Shown here: in pieces, positions 46,852 to 56,259 of the stretch
How the letters are laid out: the number at the start of each line of letters is the position of its first letter
Numbering within the stretch: the first letter of the stretch is position 1
NCBI RefSeq assembly: GCF_014252955.1
Contig: NZ_JACMIA010000001.1
Span: forward strand, 1,860,001-1,924,000
Origin: Stappia sp. 28M-7
GTDB lineage: Bacteria; Pseudomonadota; Alphaproteobacteria; Rhizobiales; Stappiaceae
Reading direction: 5' to 3'
DNA length: 64,000 nucleotides
Notes under the pieces: generated by a model
What the model was told of the DNA's origin: nothing
Seen by the model: the letters and a program-made list of their open reading frames with translations, nothing else
Databases searched by the model: none
Position numbers and translations under genes: made by a program

Positions 46852-47943
46852 TCAACGCCGCTGGGCGGCCTGCGGCACGCCGCCCGCGGGAGCGGGGGCG
46901 GCTGCGCCGAACTCGGTGTCGATGACACCGCGCAGCTCGCGGTAGAGCAGGGCGTCGAATTCCAGATATTCCTGCACCTTCTCGATGCCGTGCAGCCGCT
47001 CGGCCAGCTCCATCGTGCCCGGCAGCACGTAAGGTTCGTAGCCGCCGAAGATGTCGCGTCCCGTGACTTCCTCGACGCAGGTGTTGAACGCGTCGATCCG
47101 CTCCTCGACGCCGACCGCATCGAACTCGGCCAGCCGGTCCAGCGCCATGCTGATATGCCGCTCTTCCGGCTCGTCACCCTGATCGCAGACCAGCGTGCGT
47201 ACGAAGGGGTCGGCAATCGCCTGCGCCTGCTGCGGGCGCAGCCGCGTGAAGGCGTCGCGCAGCGATTCCTCGCTCTCCAGGTTGATGGTCTCGCACAGGC
47301 CGAACAGGTTCTCGAGCCCGGAGACGAGGTTCTCCAGCAGCTTGCGGTTTGACGACCGCGAGATCTGCTTGATCATGATCAAGCGCTCGGCGAGCTCCAC
47401 GATGGGATCGCGCAGCAGCGCGATGCGCATGTATTCGCGGCTCAGCAGGAACTCGGCGATGCGGTTGTGATTGCTGCGGCCCATCACGAACTGCGAATGG
47501 GCGTTGTGGTTGATCAGGATGCTGGAGATTGTCGCGAAGGTGATGCGTTCGCTGTTGGTATAGGTCAGGCTGAACAGGTTGCTCGCCATGTTGCGCATGC
47601 GGATCTGCGGCACGACGCAAAGGTTGAAGAACATCACCCGCTTTTCGATGCGGAAAGGTGAGGCCGTGTGCCGGTGCACCATCAGCCCGGTTTCCTGCTC
47701 GACGAGCTGTACGTTGTCGGCTTTCTGGATGCCCTTGACGATCTTGTCGTCGATGTGGAAGCCGACGAAGCCCGTCGTGTGAAGCCCCAGGTCCTTGATG
47801 TCCTGACGGTTCACGTTCGGGCCGATGACGGCGATTTCCTCGTCGTTGACGATGACCTTCACATGCGGCGTGCCGCCAGGATTGTTGGGCACGATCCAGC
47901 CGGAGAGGACGCCGTTGGCCTGTCGGTCGATGTGAAACTGCAC
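46852..47943 (-). CDS. Sulfotransferase-like protein with N-terminal beta domain
   Basis: A 363-residue protein. The middle and C-terminal part resembles heparan-sulfate-type sulfotransferases. RIALLRDPIVELAERL near residue 171 matches the 3'-phosphate motif (LRDP...), LRPQQAQAIADPFVRTL near 235 matches the product-site stretch, and ISMALDRLAEFDAVGVEERID near 262 matches the usual AxxxLxxFxxVGxxER block. The expected 5'-phosphosulfate loop (PKxGxT) is not seen; that region reads MFFNLCVVPQIRMRNMASNLF. Residues 1-80 look like a small beta domain common in polysaccharide-modifying proteins. It starts at a GTG after GGGAGA, last gene of the export operon. It may sulfate the capsule or be an inactive relative. 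Confidence 0.6.
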   Translation of the reverse strand: MQFHIDRQANGVLSGWIVPNNPGGTPHVKVIVNDEEIAVIGPNVNRQDIKDLGLHTTGFVGFHIDDKIVKGIQKADNVQLVEQETGLMVHRHTASPFRIEKRVMFFNLCVVPQIRMRNMASNLFSLTYTNSERITFATISSILINHNAHSQFVMGRSNHNRIAEFLLSREYMRIALLRDPIVELAERLIMIKQISRSSNRKLLENLVSGLENLFGLCETINLESEESLRDAFTRLRPQQAQAIADPFVRTLVCDQGDEPEERHISMALDRLAEFDAVGVEERIDAFNTCVEEVTGRDIFGGYEPYVLPGTMELAERLHGIEKVQEYLEFDALLYRELRGVIDTEFGAAAPAPAGGVPQAAQRR

Positions 47944-47970
47944 TGTGCAGGGTCTCCCGGGGCTGTCCCG

Positions 47971-49332
47971 TCAGATCGCGTGGTCCTTGACCGATGCGAC
48001 GATCAGCGAGGCGATCGCCCAAAGGACGAAGGAAATGAAGAAGATCATGAAGATGCCTGCGGCAACGCGCGGATAAAGCGCGGTGTCGGGCACGCTGGGG
48101 CGAACGATCTCGACCAGGTAGAGCTGCTGGCGCTCCGTCTCCTGCCGGGCCCTCTCGAAGGACGAGGTGGCGATGGAGTAGCGATTGGCGGCGAACTCCT
48201 CCTCTAGCCGCAGGTTCTCGAAGCTGGCGACCACGTCCGAGACGGTGCCGCCGCTGCGCCCCTGCGAGGCCAGCAGGCCCTCCTGCTCGGCGATCTGGGC
48301 CTTGACCTCGGCCAGCTCGCGCTCGATCACCTGGCGCGGCGCGAAATCCCGGTCGATCATCGAGGCCGTCGTCTCAAGCCGGGCCTCGAGCTCGATCCGC
48401 TTGATCATCAGCTGGGACAGGACCTGGCCGATGGACTCGGCCGTCATGGTCGGGTCGATGATCTCGCTGGCGTTCCGGTAGCGGCGCAGCGCTTCGCGCG
48501 CCTCGGCAAGATCGGTGCGGGCGAGTTCCACATCGGCCATGGCGACGCGCAGCGCTTCCTCGCGGGCACGCCGGGAAATCTCGTTGACGAGCGTCTCGCT
48601 CTTTTCCACCACCTGGCGGGCCAGCCAGTCCGCTTCCTCGGCGGAAAAGGCGGTCGCCTCGACGGTGATGATGCCCGACTGGGTGTCGAGCGAGGCGGTG
48701 ACCCGGTTCTGCCAGTACTCGACGATATCTTCCCAGGTCGCGTCGCTTTCCAGCGTCGCGAAGAAGTCGCCGCGGTCGCGGTTGTACAGGCGGAAGATGG
48801 TCTCCTTGCCGCCGACATCCTCGATGATCGCGCGGCTCTTGACGTAGTTGAGCACGGCGAAGCTGTCGGGACTGGTGCCCGAGACGCCGGCGACCTTGGC
48901 GACCATGGCCAGCGTGCCGGTGCCGACCTCCTGCTGGGTGTCGCCGCTGCGCACCATGAAGCGGGTCTCGGAGGCGAAGATGTCCGAGGCCAGAACGAGG
49001 AAATAGAGCGCGGCGAGAAGGGTCGGGATCATCACGAAGATGCCGAAGGTGCGCAAGAGCCCGCCGCCGCGCCGGCCGCTCGCGTCGGTCTCACGCAGTT
49101 CCTTCAGGTCCTCGCGGACGGTCTTCACCAGGCCGGTGACCTGGGCCCCGGCGCGCGCGAGAGGGCCGCGGCGGCGCGGTGCAAGGGCGTCCGCATCGGT
49201 GCCGCCGCCGGTCACGGACACGGCGCGGGCGGCAACGGCCTCGGCCCTTGCCGGCTTGTGTCCCGTCTTCGCGTCTTGCGCCTTGTTGCCCCGATCCTTG
49301 GTGCCGGGGCGTCGTGAAAGCAGTCTTTGCAT
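47971..49332 (-). CDS. KpsE-like capsule export inner-membrane protein, copy 2
   Basis: A 453-residue polysaccharide copolymerase/KpsE-type protein. A basic, low-complexity cytosolic N-terminus (1-105) leads to a first transmembrane helix (FGIFVMIPTLLAALYFLVL, about 114-132). A long periplasmic coiled-coil region and a C-terminal helix (IFMIFFISFVLWAIASLIV) close the protein. It should couple the KpsMT pump to the outer-membrane channel. It is a clear paralogue of the upstream gene. The ATG at 49332 is chosen since the frame upstream is Cys/Trp-rich and unlike coding sequence. Confidence 0.8.
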   Translation of the reverse strand: MQRLLSRRPGTKDRGNKAQDAKTGHKPARAEAVAARAVSVTGGGTDADALAPRRRGPLARAGAQVTGLVKTVREDLKELRETDASGRRGGGLLRTFGIFVMIPTLLAALYFLVLASDIFASETRFMVRSGDTQQEVGTGTLAMVAKVAGVSGTSPDSFAVLNYVKSRAIIEDVGGKETIFRLYNRDRGDFFATLESDATWEDIVEYWQNRVTASLDTQSGIITVEATAFSAEEADWLARQVVEKSETLVNEISRRAREEALRVAMADVELARTDLAEAREALRRYRNASEIIDPTMTAESIGQVLSQLMIKRIELEARLETTASMIDRDFAPRQVIERELAEVKAQIAEQEGLLASQGRSGGTVSDVVASFENLRLEEEFAANRYSIATSSFERARQETERQQLYLVEIVRPSVPDTALYPRVAAGIFMIFFISFVLWAIASLIVASVKDHAI

Positions 49333-49411
49333 CGTCACGTCCAGCGCCTCGCGGGTTCTGCAGCATGCGGGCATGCGGCCCGCAGCACGTGCTCCAGCCT
49401 CGCATTCATGG

Positions 49412-50698
49412 TCATGCCGCCAGATGGTTGCGGACCAGCACCGCAAGCCCGACAAGCGCGCCCCAGGCAGCGACGCACAGCACCAGGACCACGGTCCAGG
49501 ACCAGATCCGGCGGGGATACTCGGCATCCTCCGGCAGGGTCGGCTGCATCACGACCGCCGTATAGACCTGCCTCCGGTCAGCGTCCAGCCGCGCGCGCTC
49601 GTATTCGAGACTGGCCTGGGTGTACTGCTTGCGGGCGATCTCCTGGTCGAGCAGGTAGCGGTCGAACAGCGCCTTGGTGGTGGAGAGCGTCTCGCCGGTG
49701 CTGCCGGGCGAGGCGATCTCGCGGCGCAGGCGCGCGATCTCGCCTTCCAGCGTTTCGATCTGCCGGGTCAGGAACTGCATCTGCGGCGTGTCGGCATTCA
49801 TCGAGCCGAGCAGCGTCTGGCGCCGCACCTTCATGTCGGTGAGGCGCACCTCCAGCTCGGTCGCGACCGCCGAGATCGACTTGGCATAGGTCTCGGGATC
49901 GAGCAGGCCGGTGGTGTTGCGCAGGTTGGCAAGGTCCTCGCTCAGCTTCTTAAGCCGCTCCTGCGCCTGGTCGAGATCCTCGCGGTTGAACTGCAGGAGG
50001 TCCGTGCGGGCGCGGGCCGACAGGTCGTTGACCAGTTCGTCGATGGCCTCGAGGATCAGCCGGTTCACCTCCTGCGCGTCTTCGGCCGAGAAGGCCTGCA
50101 CCGTGATGGTGACGATGCCCGACAGGGACTCCACATGGACGCCGACCCGTTCGCGCCAGTAGTCCATGAAATCCTCGATCGGATCGCCTTGCGGAAACCG
50201 CGAGAAATAGTCGATGCCGCCCGCGTTGAATTTTCCGAACAGGTCGGTGCGCTCCTGCAGCCGGTCGACCAGCGCGCGGCTGTGGACGTAGCTTTCCACC
50301 ACCATGGCCTCCTGCATCAGGTTGCCGGTGGGCAGGCCGGTCAGCGACATGAAGGAGGCGGGGGTCGTGGTCTTGAAGTTGCGCAGGGAGAACTGCATCT
50401 CGGACTGGTAGCGGTCCGAGGCGACAAGGCCGAAATAGACGCCGGCGACCAGGGCGGGCAGCAGGACCAGAAGCAGCCAGCTGGCGGCGATGGACAGCAG
50501 GAACAGCCGCTCGCCGCGGCGGCGCCTGAAGCCGCCGCCGCCGATGACGCGACGGTTCGAGCGGATGCGCCGGCTGGCCTCCTTGAGGGCCGCCGAGATC
50601 GCTTCCGTTCGCTTCTCGCTCTTCGGTGCCTTCTCGACGACGTCGCCGCCGCCGCCGAGCACCACGTCTATGAGCGCGTCCGACATCTTCTCCGCCAT
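49412..50698 (-). CDS. kpsE: KpsE-like capsule export inner-membrane protein, copy 1
   Basis: A 428-residue protein with a basic cytosolic N-terminus, a first membrane helix (LFLLSIAASWLLLVLLPALVAG, about 66-87), a periplasmic region with YQSEMQFSLRN and long heptad-rich helices (about 215-345), and a C-terminal helix (WTVVLVLCVAAWGALVGLAVL). This is the KpsE/BexC/RkpR layout. It lies 28 bp after kpsT, in the usual capsule ABC export order. Confidence 0.85.
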   Translation of the reverse strand: MAEKMSDALIDVVLGGGGDVVEKAPKSEKRTEAISAALKEASRRIRSNRRVIGGGGFRRRRGERLFLLSIAASWLLLVLLPALVAGVYFGLVASDRYQSEMQFSLRNFKTTTPASFMSLTGLPTGNLMQEAMVVESYVHSRALVDRLQERTDLFGKFNAGGIDYFSRFPQGDPIEDFMDYWRERVGVHVESLSGIVTITVQAFSAEDAQEVNRLILEAIDELVNDLSARARTDLLQFNREDLDQAQERLKKLSEDLANLRNTTGLLDPETYAKSISAVATELEVRLTDMKVRRQTLLGSMNADTPQMQFLTRQIETLEGEIARLRREIASPGSTGETLSTTKALFDRYLLDQEIARKQYTQASLEYERARLDADRRQVYTAVVMQPTLPEDAEYPRRIWSWTVVLVLCVAAWGALVGLAVLVRNHLAA

Positions 50699-50726
50699 TC
50701 GCCGCAGGCTGTCCCGCCCGCGGCCG

Positions 50727-51380
50727 CTACATGTTCAACTGCTTGTACATCTCGACCGCATCCGAGACCGAATCGAAGAAATACATCTTTCCATCGGCCA
50801 GCACGATGCCACGGTCGCAATACATCTGCACAAGCTCGATGCTGTGCGAGATCATGATCATATCCGAATATTGCTTGCGCTTGTTGAATTCGTCCCGGCA
50901 ACGCTGCTGGAAGCGGGAGTCGCCGACCGCCATCACCTCGTCGATCAGGTAGCATTCGAAGTCGATCGCCATCGACAGGCCGAAGGCGAGGCGCTGCTGC
51001 ATGCCGGAGGAATAGGTGCCGAAGGGCGCGTCGATGAAGGGGCCGAGCTCGGAAAAGTCCTCCACGAAGCGCACCGCCTTGCGGATGTCCTGCCGGTAGA
51101 CGCGGGCGACGAACTGGATGTTCTCCCGGCCGGTCAGAGCCGGATGCAGGCCGCCGGCGAAGCCGAGCGGCCAGGACACGCGCGACTCGCGCACGATGCG
51201 CCCGCTGTTGGGCATCTCCGTGCCGGCGATCAGCCGCATCAAGGTCGACTTGCCCGCGCCGTTGATGCCCATGATCCCGTAGCTGACGCCCTTGTCCAGC
51301 CGGAAGCTGATGTGGTCCAGCACGATCTTGAGCGTCTTCTGCGTGCGGTAGAACTTGAAGACGTTCTGGAACCTGATCAT
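50727..51380 (-). CDS. kpsT: Capsule polysaccharide ABC transporter ATPase KpsT
   Basis: A 217-residue ATPase of the KpsT/BexA group. Walker A GINGAGKST is near residue 37, the signature-region YSSGMQQRLAFGLSMA near 127 and Walker B CYLIDEVMAVGD near 148, followed by ISHSIELVQMYCDRGIVL. The small size and SSGMQ signature are typical of capsule exporters. The ATG overlaps the kpsM stop (ATGA). Confidence 0.92.
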   Translation of the reverse strand: MIRFQNVFKFYRTQKTLKIVLDHISFRLDKGVSYGIMGINGAGKSTLMRLIAGTEMPNSGRIVRESRVSWPLGFAGGLHPALTGRENIQFVARVYRQDIRKAVRFVEDFSELGPFIDAPFGTYSSGMQQRLAFGLSMAIDFECYLIDEVMAVGDSRFQQRCRDEFNKRKQYSDMIMISHSIELVQMYCDRGIVLADGKMYFFDSVSDAVEMYKQLNM

Positions 51381-52162
51381 TTCATCAAGAGCTTTCCGCG
51401 AACGGCCCGCTCCGCCGCAAAGCCCAGCAGCAGGATGAAGAGCGAGACCTGCACCACGTACATGGGTTCCACGGTGCTGCCGCCATATCCGTCGTAATAC
51501 GCGGTGCGCAGCCAGGAAATGCAGTGATAGAGCGGGTTGTAGACGATGTATTCCAGCACCCAGTGCGGCATCATGCTGGGCAGGTAGAGCGCGCCGGAGG
51601 TGATCCACTGGGCGATCATGATCAGGATGAAGATCGCCACCCACATGGGAAACAGCACCAGGATCACGCAGCTGAGCAGGCCGACCGAGATGCCGTAGAG
51701 AACCGTGACCGCGATGGCGGCGATGGCGATCTCCGGCCGGTTCGGCAGGAAGTCGACGCCGGCGATGTAGAGGATCGTGCAGAAGGCGAGCAGCACGCAC
51801 ATCGCGGTGATCATCTCCAGCAAGGCGCGCGCCAGGATGATGTCGATCACCTTCACCACCGGGAACAGCAGCATCGGCTTGTTTTGCTGGATGGCGAGCA
51901 TCATCATCCGGCCCGGATACAGGCACAGGATGTAGGGCATGATGCCGGTGCCGAAGAACACCACATTGTTGGTGCCGAGCGGCACGGCCCGGCCGATCGC
52001 GACCCAGATGCCGAGCATCGCCAGAAGGTGGGTGAGCGGCCACGCGACCGCGATGACGAAACCGATCGCCGTGCGCCCGAACCGGGTGCGCATGTCGCGC
52101 AGGATGAGGGCGCCCAGCACGGCCTTCTGATTGGCCAGCGCGGCGACGAAGGACGTCGTCAT
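51377..52162 (-). CDS. kpsM: Capsule polysaccharide ABC transporter permease KpsM
   Basis: A 261-residue ABC-2 type permease with six hydrophobic segments, close to KpsM/BexB/RkpT in length. The start MTTSFVAALANQKAVLGALILRDMRTRFGR is family-typical and follows GGGAGTGAC. The C-terminal YNPLYHCISWLRTAYYDGY region is also characteristic. With KpsT it moves lipid-linked capsule across the inner membrane. Confidence 0.92.
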   Translation of the reverse strand: MTTSFVAALANQKAVLGALILRDMRTRFGRTAIGFVIAVAWPLTHLLAMLGIWVAIGRAVPLGTNNVVFFGTGIMPYILCLYPGRMMMLAIQQNKPMLLFPVVKVIDIILARALLEMITAMCVLLAFCTILYIAGVDFLPNRPEIAIAAIAVTVLYGISVGLLSCVILVLFPMWVAIFILIMIAQWITSGALYLPSMMPHWVLEYIVYNPLYHCISWLRTAYYDGYGGSTVEPMYVVQVSLFILLLGFAAERAVRGKLLMK

Positions 52163-52268
52163 GTCACTCCCGAAGCTTCTGGTCCCGGCCATGCGTGTTG
52201 CATTGCGGGATAATTGACCGGGGAACGCGACGATTCCATGGCATGTCCGGGCCGGCGGGGCAATGCAC

Positions 52269-53363
52269 CTATTCCCCCAGGCGATCGGCGGCGAGCCCGG
52301 CAAGCGCCAGCGCCGAGGTCAGGCCGGGCGACTCGATGCCGTAGAGCGCGACGAGGCCGCGATGGCCGTGCTCGCGAGGTCCGTCGATGCGAAAATCGGC
52401 CGCCGGCTCGCCGGGGCCGGAGATCTTCGGCCGGACGCCGCTGTAGTCGGGGCGCAGCGAGCCGTCGGCAAGCTCCGGCCAGTACTTGCGGATCTCGGCA
52501 TAGAAGCCGTCCGCCCGGCGCGGATCCACCGTGTAGTCGAGGCTGTCGATCCATTCCACGTCGGGACCGAAGCGGGCCTGGCCGCCCATGTCGAGCGTCA
52601 GGTGGACGCCGAGCCCGCCGGGCTCGGGCACCGGATAGATCAGCCGCGAGAAGGGCGCGCGGCCGGTGATGGAGAAGTAGCAGCCGCGCGCGAAATAGGC
52701 CGTCGGCGGCTGCGTGCCGGACAGGAGGGCGGCAAGCGAGGGCGCGCCGTGGCCGGCGGAGATGACGAGATTGCGGCAGGTGAGGGCAAAACCCTCGGCG
52801 CCGTCCTCGACCGTCAGCCGGTAGCCGTCGCCGAGGGCGGCAAGACCCGTGACCTTTGACCCGCAGACCACCTGGCCGCCGCGCGCCTCCAGCCCGCCCT
52901 GCAGGGCCAGCATGAAGCCGTGGCTGTCGACGATGCCGGTGGACGGGGAGAGCAGGGCGCCCTCGCAGGCAAGGTGCGGCTCCAAGGCCAGAGCGTCGGC
53001 GCGCGACAGGAATGCAAGGTCGTCGACGCCGTTCGCCTCGGCCCGGGCGCGAATGTCCGAAAGCGTCTCGACCTGCTCGGGCGAGGTCGCGACGATCAGC
53101 TTGCCGAGGCGGCGGTGCGGAACCCCGTGCTCGTCGCAGAAGCGGTAGAGCAGCTCGCGCCCGGCAAGACAGGCGCGCGCCTTGAGACTGCCGGCCGGAT
53201 AATAGATGCCGGCGTGGATCACCTCGCTGTTGCGGGCGCTGGTCTGCGAGCCGATGATCGGATGCTCCTCGAGCACCATCACCTCCTGGCCGCGCAGAGC
53301 CAGTTCGCGGGCAATGGCAAGGCCGACCGCGCCGGCGCCGATCACCACCGTCTCGACATCCAT
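52269..53363 (-). CDS. FAD-dependent oxidoreductase, L-2-hydroxyglutarate oxidase (LhgO)-like
   Basis: A 364-residue DAO-family flavoprotein. The FAD motif [19 protein letters not shown] is at residues 7-25, the [18 protein letters not shown] stretch near 45 is typical of LhgO-like dehydrogenases, and [15 protein letters not shown] lies near the end. Members oxidise L-2-hydroxyglutarate or related 2-hydroxyacids. It lies 106 bp upstream of kpsM on the same strand, so it may head the export transcript, though no link to capsule is known. It is divergent from rfbC. Confidence 0.82.
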   Translation of the reverse strand: MDVETVVIGAGAVGLAIARELALRGQEVMVLEEHPIIGSQTSARNSEVIHAGIYYPAGSLKARACLAGRELLYRFCDEHGVPHRRLGKLIVATSPEQVETLSDIRARAEANGVDDLAFLSRADALALEPHLACEGALLSPSTGIVDSHGFMLALQGGLEARGGQVVCGSKVTGLAALGDGYRLTVEDGAEGFALTCRNLVISAGHGAPSLAALLSGTQPPTAYFARGCYFSITGRAPFSRLIYPVPEPGGLGVHLTLDMGGQARFGPDVEWIDSLDYTVDPRRADGFYAEIRKYWPELADGSLRPDYSGVRPKISGPGEPAADFRIDGPREHGHRGLVALYGIESPGLTSALALAGLAADRLGE

Positions 53364-53562
53364 CCACCGCTCCTTCCCAAGCTGCCGGCAAAGCGCCGCA
53401 TTTCCATGTGACTTCGCTGTCGCTTAGGCCATCGGCAAGGTCATCGCAACAGGAGGGAGACACTCCGCCTGCGGCGCGGCCTTGTTCGCCCTGGCAGCGT
53501 CTTCTATACAACGCCGGGTCCGTTCCGGTGCCCCGAACTCCAAAGGACAGGCATCCGTTTCC

Positions 53563-54120
53563 ATGTCGCTTGACGTTACCAGCCTCGAAATTCCCGAAGT
53601 AAAGATTATTCGGCCGAGGAAATTCGGCGATCATCGCGGGTTCTTTTCGGAAGTCTACAACAAGAAGGCTTTCGCGGACGCCGGTATCGATCTCGATTTC
53701 ATCCAGGACAATCATTCCTACTCGGCGGAAGCGGGGACCCTGCGCGGCCTGCACTACCAGGGCGGCGAGTTTGCCCAGGACAAGCTGGTGCGGTGCGTGC
53801 GCGGCCGGATCCTCGACGTTGCCGTCGACATCCGCAAGTCGTCTCCGACCTTCGGAAAATGGGTGTCGGCGGAGATTTCCGCGGCCGAATGGAACCAGAT
53901 CCTGGTGCCGGTCGGCTTCGCCCACGCCATCCTTACCCTCGAGCCGGATACCGAGATCATCTACAAGGTGACCGGCTACTACGCGCCCACCCACGATTTT
54001 GGCATTCGCTGGAACGATCCGGACCTCGGCATCGATTGGGGGATCGCCGAAGACAAGGTGATCCTGTCCGACAAGGACCGGGTGCAGCCGTTCTTCAAGG
54101 ATGTAATCCACTGGTTCTGA
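53563..54120 (+). CDS. rfbC: dTDP-4-dehydrorhamnose 3,5-epimerase
   Basis: A 185-residue cupin-fold RmlC that epimerises dTDP-4-keto-6-deoxyglucose toward dTDP-L-rhamnose. The motifs are FGDHRGFFSEVYNKKAF, the catalytic His in GTLRGLHYQ, LDVAVDIRKSSPTFGKW and LVPVGFAHAILTL. The ATG at 53563 is chosen for family length; the frame extends to 53482. It begins a plus-strand run of dTDP-sugar genes. Confidence 0.9.
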   Translation: MSLDVTSLEIPEVKIIRPRKFGDHRGFFSEVYNKKAFADAGIDLDFIQDNHSYSAEAGTLRGLHYQGGEFAQDKLVRCVRGRILDVAVDIRKSSPTFGKWVSAEISAAEWNQILVPVGFAHAILTLEPDTEIIYKVTGYYAPTHDFGIRWNDPDLGIDWGIAEDKVILSDKDRVQPFFKDVIHWF

Positions 54121-54353
54121 CACGTCAGACGCGAGGCGAGCCGGCGCGCGATGACGATTTCTTGAAGATTCGCCAACCTGCGGGTTGATTGGATCGTCTT
54201 GCGCTGCAAAATGCGGCCGTCGGTAAACGACGTCGCGTGATCCTGGGCGAGAGTCGGGCAGGGAAGAAGGCATCCGGGGCAGGGTGCCTTCCTGGAAATG
54301 CAAGGGGCTGACAGTTCTGTCGGCCTACAACTCGAAACGCGGTCGGTGTTTGC

Positions 54354-55376
54354 ATGGAAACTGTTCTGGTCACAGGCGCGGGCGGCTATATCGGCACGAC
54401 CCTGGTGCCGTTGCTGCTGGAAGAAGGCTATGCGGTGCGCGCGGTCGACCGCTTCTTCTTCGGCCGAGACCTGTTGCCCGAGCACGAGCGGCTGGAGATC
54501 GTCCGCCAGGATGCCCGGCTGATCGACCCGGCGCTGCTGTCCGGCATCGATCACGTGATCGACCTCGTCGCCATCTCCAACGACCCGTCCGGCGAGGAGT
54601 TCAGCCGCGAGACCGACCAGATCAACCACATCTCGCGCGTTCGCACCGCCAGGCTCGCCCGCGAGGCCGGCGTCAAGCGCTACGTGCTGCCGTCCTCCTG
54701 CAGCCTCTACGGCTTCCAGGAGCCCGGCGTGATCGCCACCGAGACCACCCCGACCAATCCGCTGACCGCCTATGCGCGCGCCAACGAGATGGCCGAACAC
54801 GGCGTGCTGCCGCTCGCCTCCGACGATTTCACGGTGGTGGTGCTGCGCCAGGCGACGGTCTACGGCTACAGCCCGCGCATGCGCTTCGATCTCGCGATCA
54901 ACGGCATGGTGTTCGGCGCCTGGAAGACCGGCAAGCTGCCTCTGATGCGCGACGGCACCCAGTGGCGCCCGATGGTGCATGTGCGCGACACGGCCCGTGC
55001 CCAGATCTTCATGCTGAGCGCCCCGGCCGACAGGATCAACGGCCAGATCTTCAACGTCGGCTCGGACGAGAACAACTACCAGATCGGCCCGCTGGCACAG
55101 ATCGTCGCCGACACGCTGCCGAACGATGTCGCCATCGAATGGTACGGAGACCCCGACCACCGTTCCTACCGGGTCGGCTTCGACAAGATCGAGGCGCTCG
55201 GCTTCAAGGCCGAACTGACCGCGGTCGACGGTGTGCGCGATGTGCTGGCGGCGCTGGAGGACGGGCGCACCGACAAGACGACCCAGACCATCACGCTCGC
55301 CTGGTACAAGGAACTCGTGACCTGGCATGAACGCATCAAGGAGCTCGAGCTCAACGGCGGCATCCTGCGCATCTGA
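54354..55376 (+). CDS. Extended SDR NAD-dependent epimerase/dehydratase, altered active site
   Basis: A 340-residue sugar-nucleotide SDR with the NAD motif VTGAGGYIGTTL at residues 5-16 and PSSCSLYGF near 116. The catalytic YxxxK appears as Tyr140-Ala-Arg-Ala-Asn144, so Lys is replaced by Asn. RQATVYGYSPRMRFDLAINGMV near 166 and QIFNVGSDENNYQI are family-typical. It lies between rfbC and rfbD, where RmlB (dTDP-glucose 4,6-dehydratase) is often found, but it does not look like RmlB. It may make a different deoxysugar or have lost activity. Confidence 0.8.
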   Translation: METVLVTGAGGYIGTTLVPLLLEEGYAVRAVDRFFFGRDLLPEHERLEIVRQDARLIDPALLSGIDHVIDLVAISNDPSGEEFSRETDQINHISRVRTARLAREAGVKRYVLPSSCSLYGFQEPGVIATETTPTNPLTAYARANEMAEHGVLPLASDDFTVVVLRQATVYGYSPRMRFDLAINGMVFGAWKTGKLPLMRDGTQWRPMVHVRDTARAQIFMLSAPADRINGQIFNVGSDENNYQIGPLAQIVADTLPNDVAIEWYGDPDHRSYRVGFDKIEALGFKAELTAVDGVRDVLAALEDGRTDKTTQTITLAWYKELVTWHERIKELELNGGILRI

Positions 55377-55383
55377 GGTTCCC

Positions 55384-56259
55384 ATGAAGACGATCCTTCT
55401 TGGTCCCGGCGGCCAGCTCGGTACGGACATCCGCCGGGCGAACGATGCGGCTGGCGGCGTGCTCGACATTGTTCCCGTCGGCCGCGACCGGCTCGACCTT
55501 GCCGATTTCGACCGGGTGCGTGAGCTGCTCTCGACGGCCGACTTCGATGTGCTGGTGAACTGCTCCAGCTACCACAAGACCGACGAGGTCGAGGGCAACG
55601 CCCAGCAGGCCTTCACCATCAATGCCCATCTGGTTGCGCTGCTCGGCGAACTGGCGCAGGCGAAGTCGGCGCGCTTCGTCCATGTGTCGACCGACTACGT
55701 GTTTGGCGGCCAGGACAAGCGTGAGCCTCTCGACGAGGCCGACCCGCGCGCGCCGGTCAACGTCTACGGCGCCAGCAAGGCGATGGGTGAGGATCTGGCC
55801 CGGCTCGCCTGCGAGAACACGCTGATCCTGCGCGTCGCCTCGCTGTTCGGCGTGGCCGGCGCCAGCGGCAAGGGCGGCAACTTCGTCGAGACGATGATCC
55901 GCTTCGGCCGCGAGCGCGGGCACCTGCGCGTCGTCGCCGACCAGCACATGTCGCCGACCTCGACCAAGGACATCGCCGCCGCGCTGCTGACCATGCTGCG
56001 CGACGAGGTGCCGGCCGGCACCTGGCATGTGGTGAATTCCGGCGCGACGACCTGGCACGGCTTTGCCGAGGAGATCATCCGCAGGTCCGGGACCAAGGCG
56101 AGCGTCGAGGCGATCCCCTCGTCCGAGTTCCCGACGCCGGCACGCCGGCCGGCCTATTCGGTCCTGTCGAACGACAAGCTCTCCAAGGCGATCGGCGCCC
56201 CGCGCCCCTGGCAGGAAGCGCTCGAGGCGTATCTGGCCGAGAAGGGGTACCTGGCGTGA
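55384..56259 (+). CDS. rfbD: dTDP-4-dehydrorhamnose reductase-like SDR
   Basis: A 291-residue RmlD-family reductase, the last step to dTDP-L-rhamnose. It starts [32 protein letters not shown] near residue 101, the catalytic YGASKAMGE near 129 and [11 protein letters not shown] near 150 are typical. It lies 7 bp after the SDR gene and overlaps rfbA. The shift from GxxGQLG to GPGGQLG is mild, so function is likely kept. Confidence 0.87.
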   Translation: MKTILLGPGGQLGTDIRRANDAAGGVLDIVPVGRDRLDLADFDRVRELLSTADFDVLVNCSSYHKTDEVEGNAQQAFTINAHLVALLGELAQAKSARFVHVSTDYVFGGQDKREPLDEADPRAPVNVYGASKAMGEDLARLACENTLILRVASLFGVAGASGKGGNFVETMIRFGRERGHLRVVADQHMSPTSTKDIAAALLTMLRDEVPAGTWHVVNSGATTWHGFAEEIIRRSGTKASVEAIPSSEFPTPARRPAYSVLSNDKLSKAIGAPRPWQEALEAYLAEKGYLA

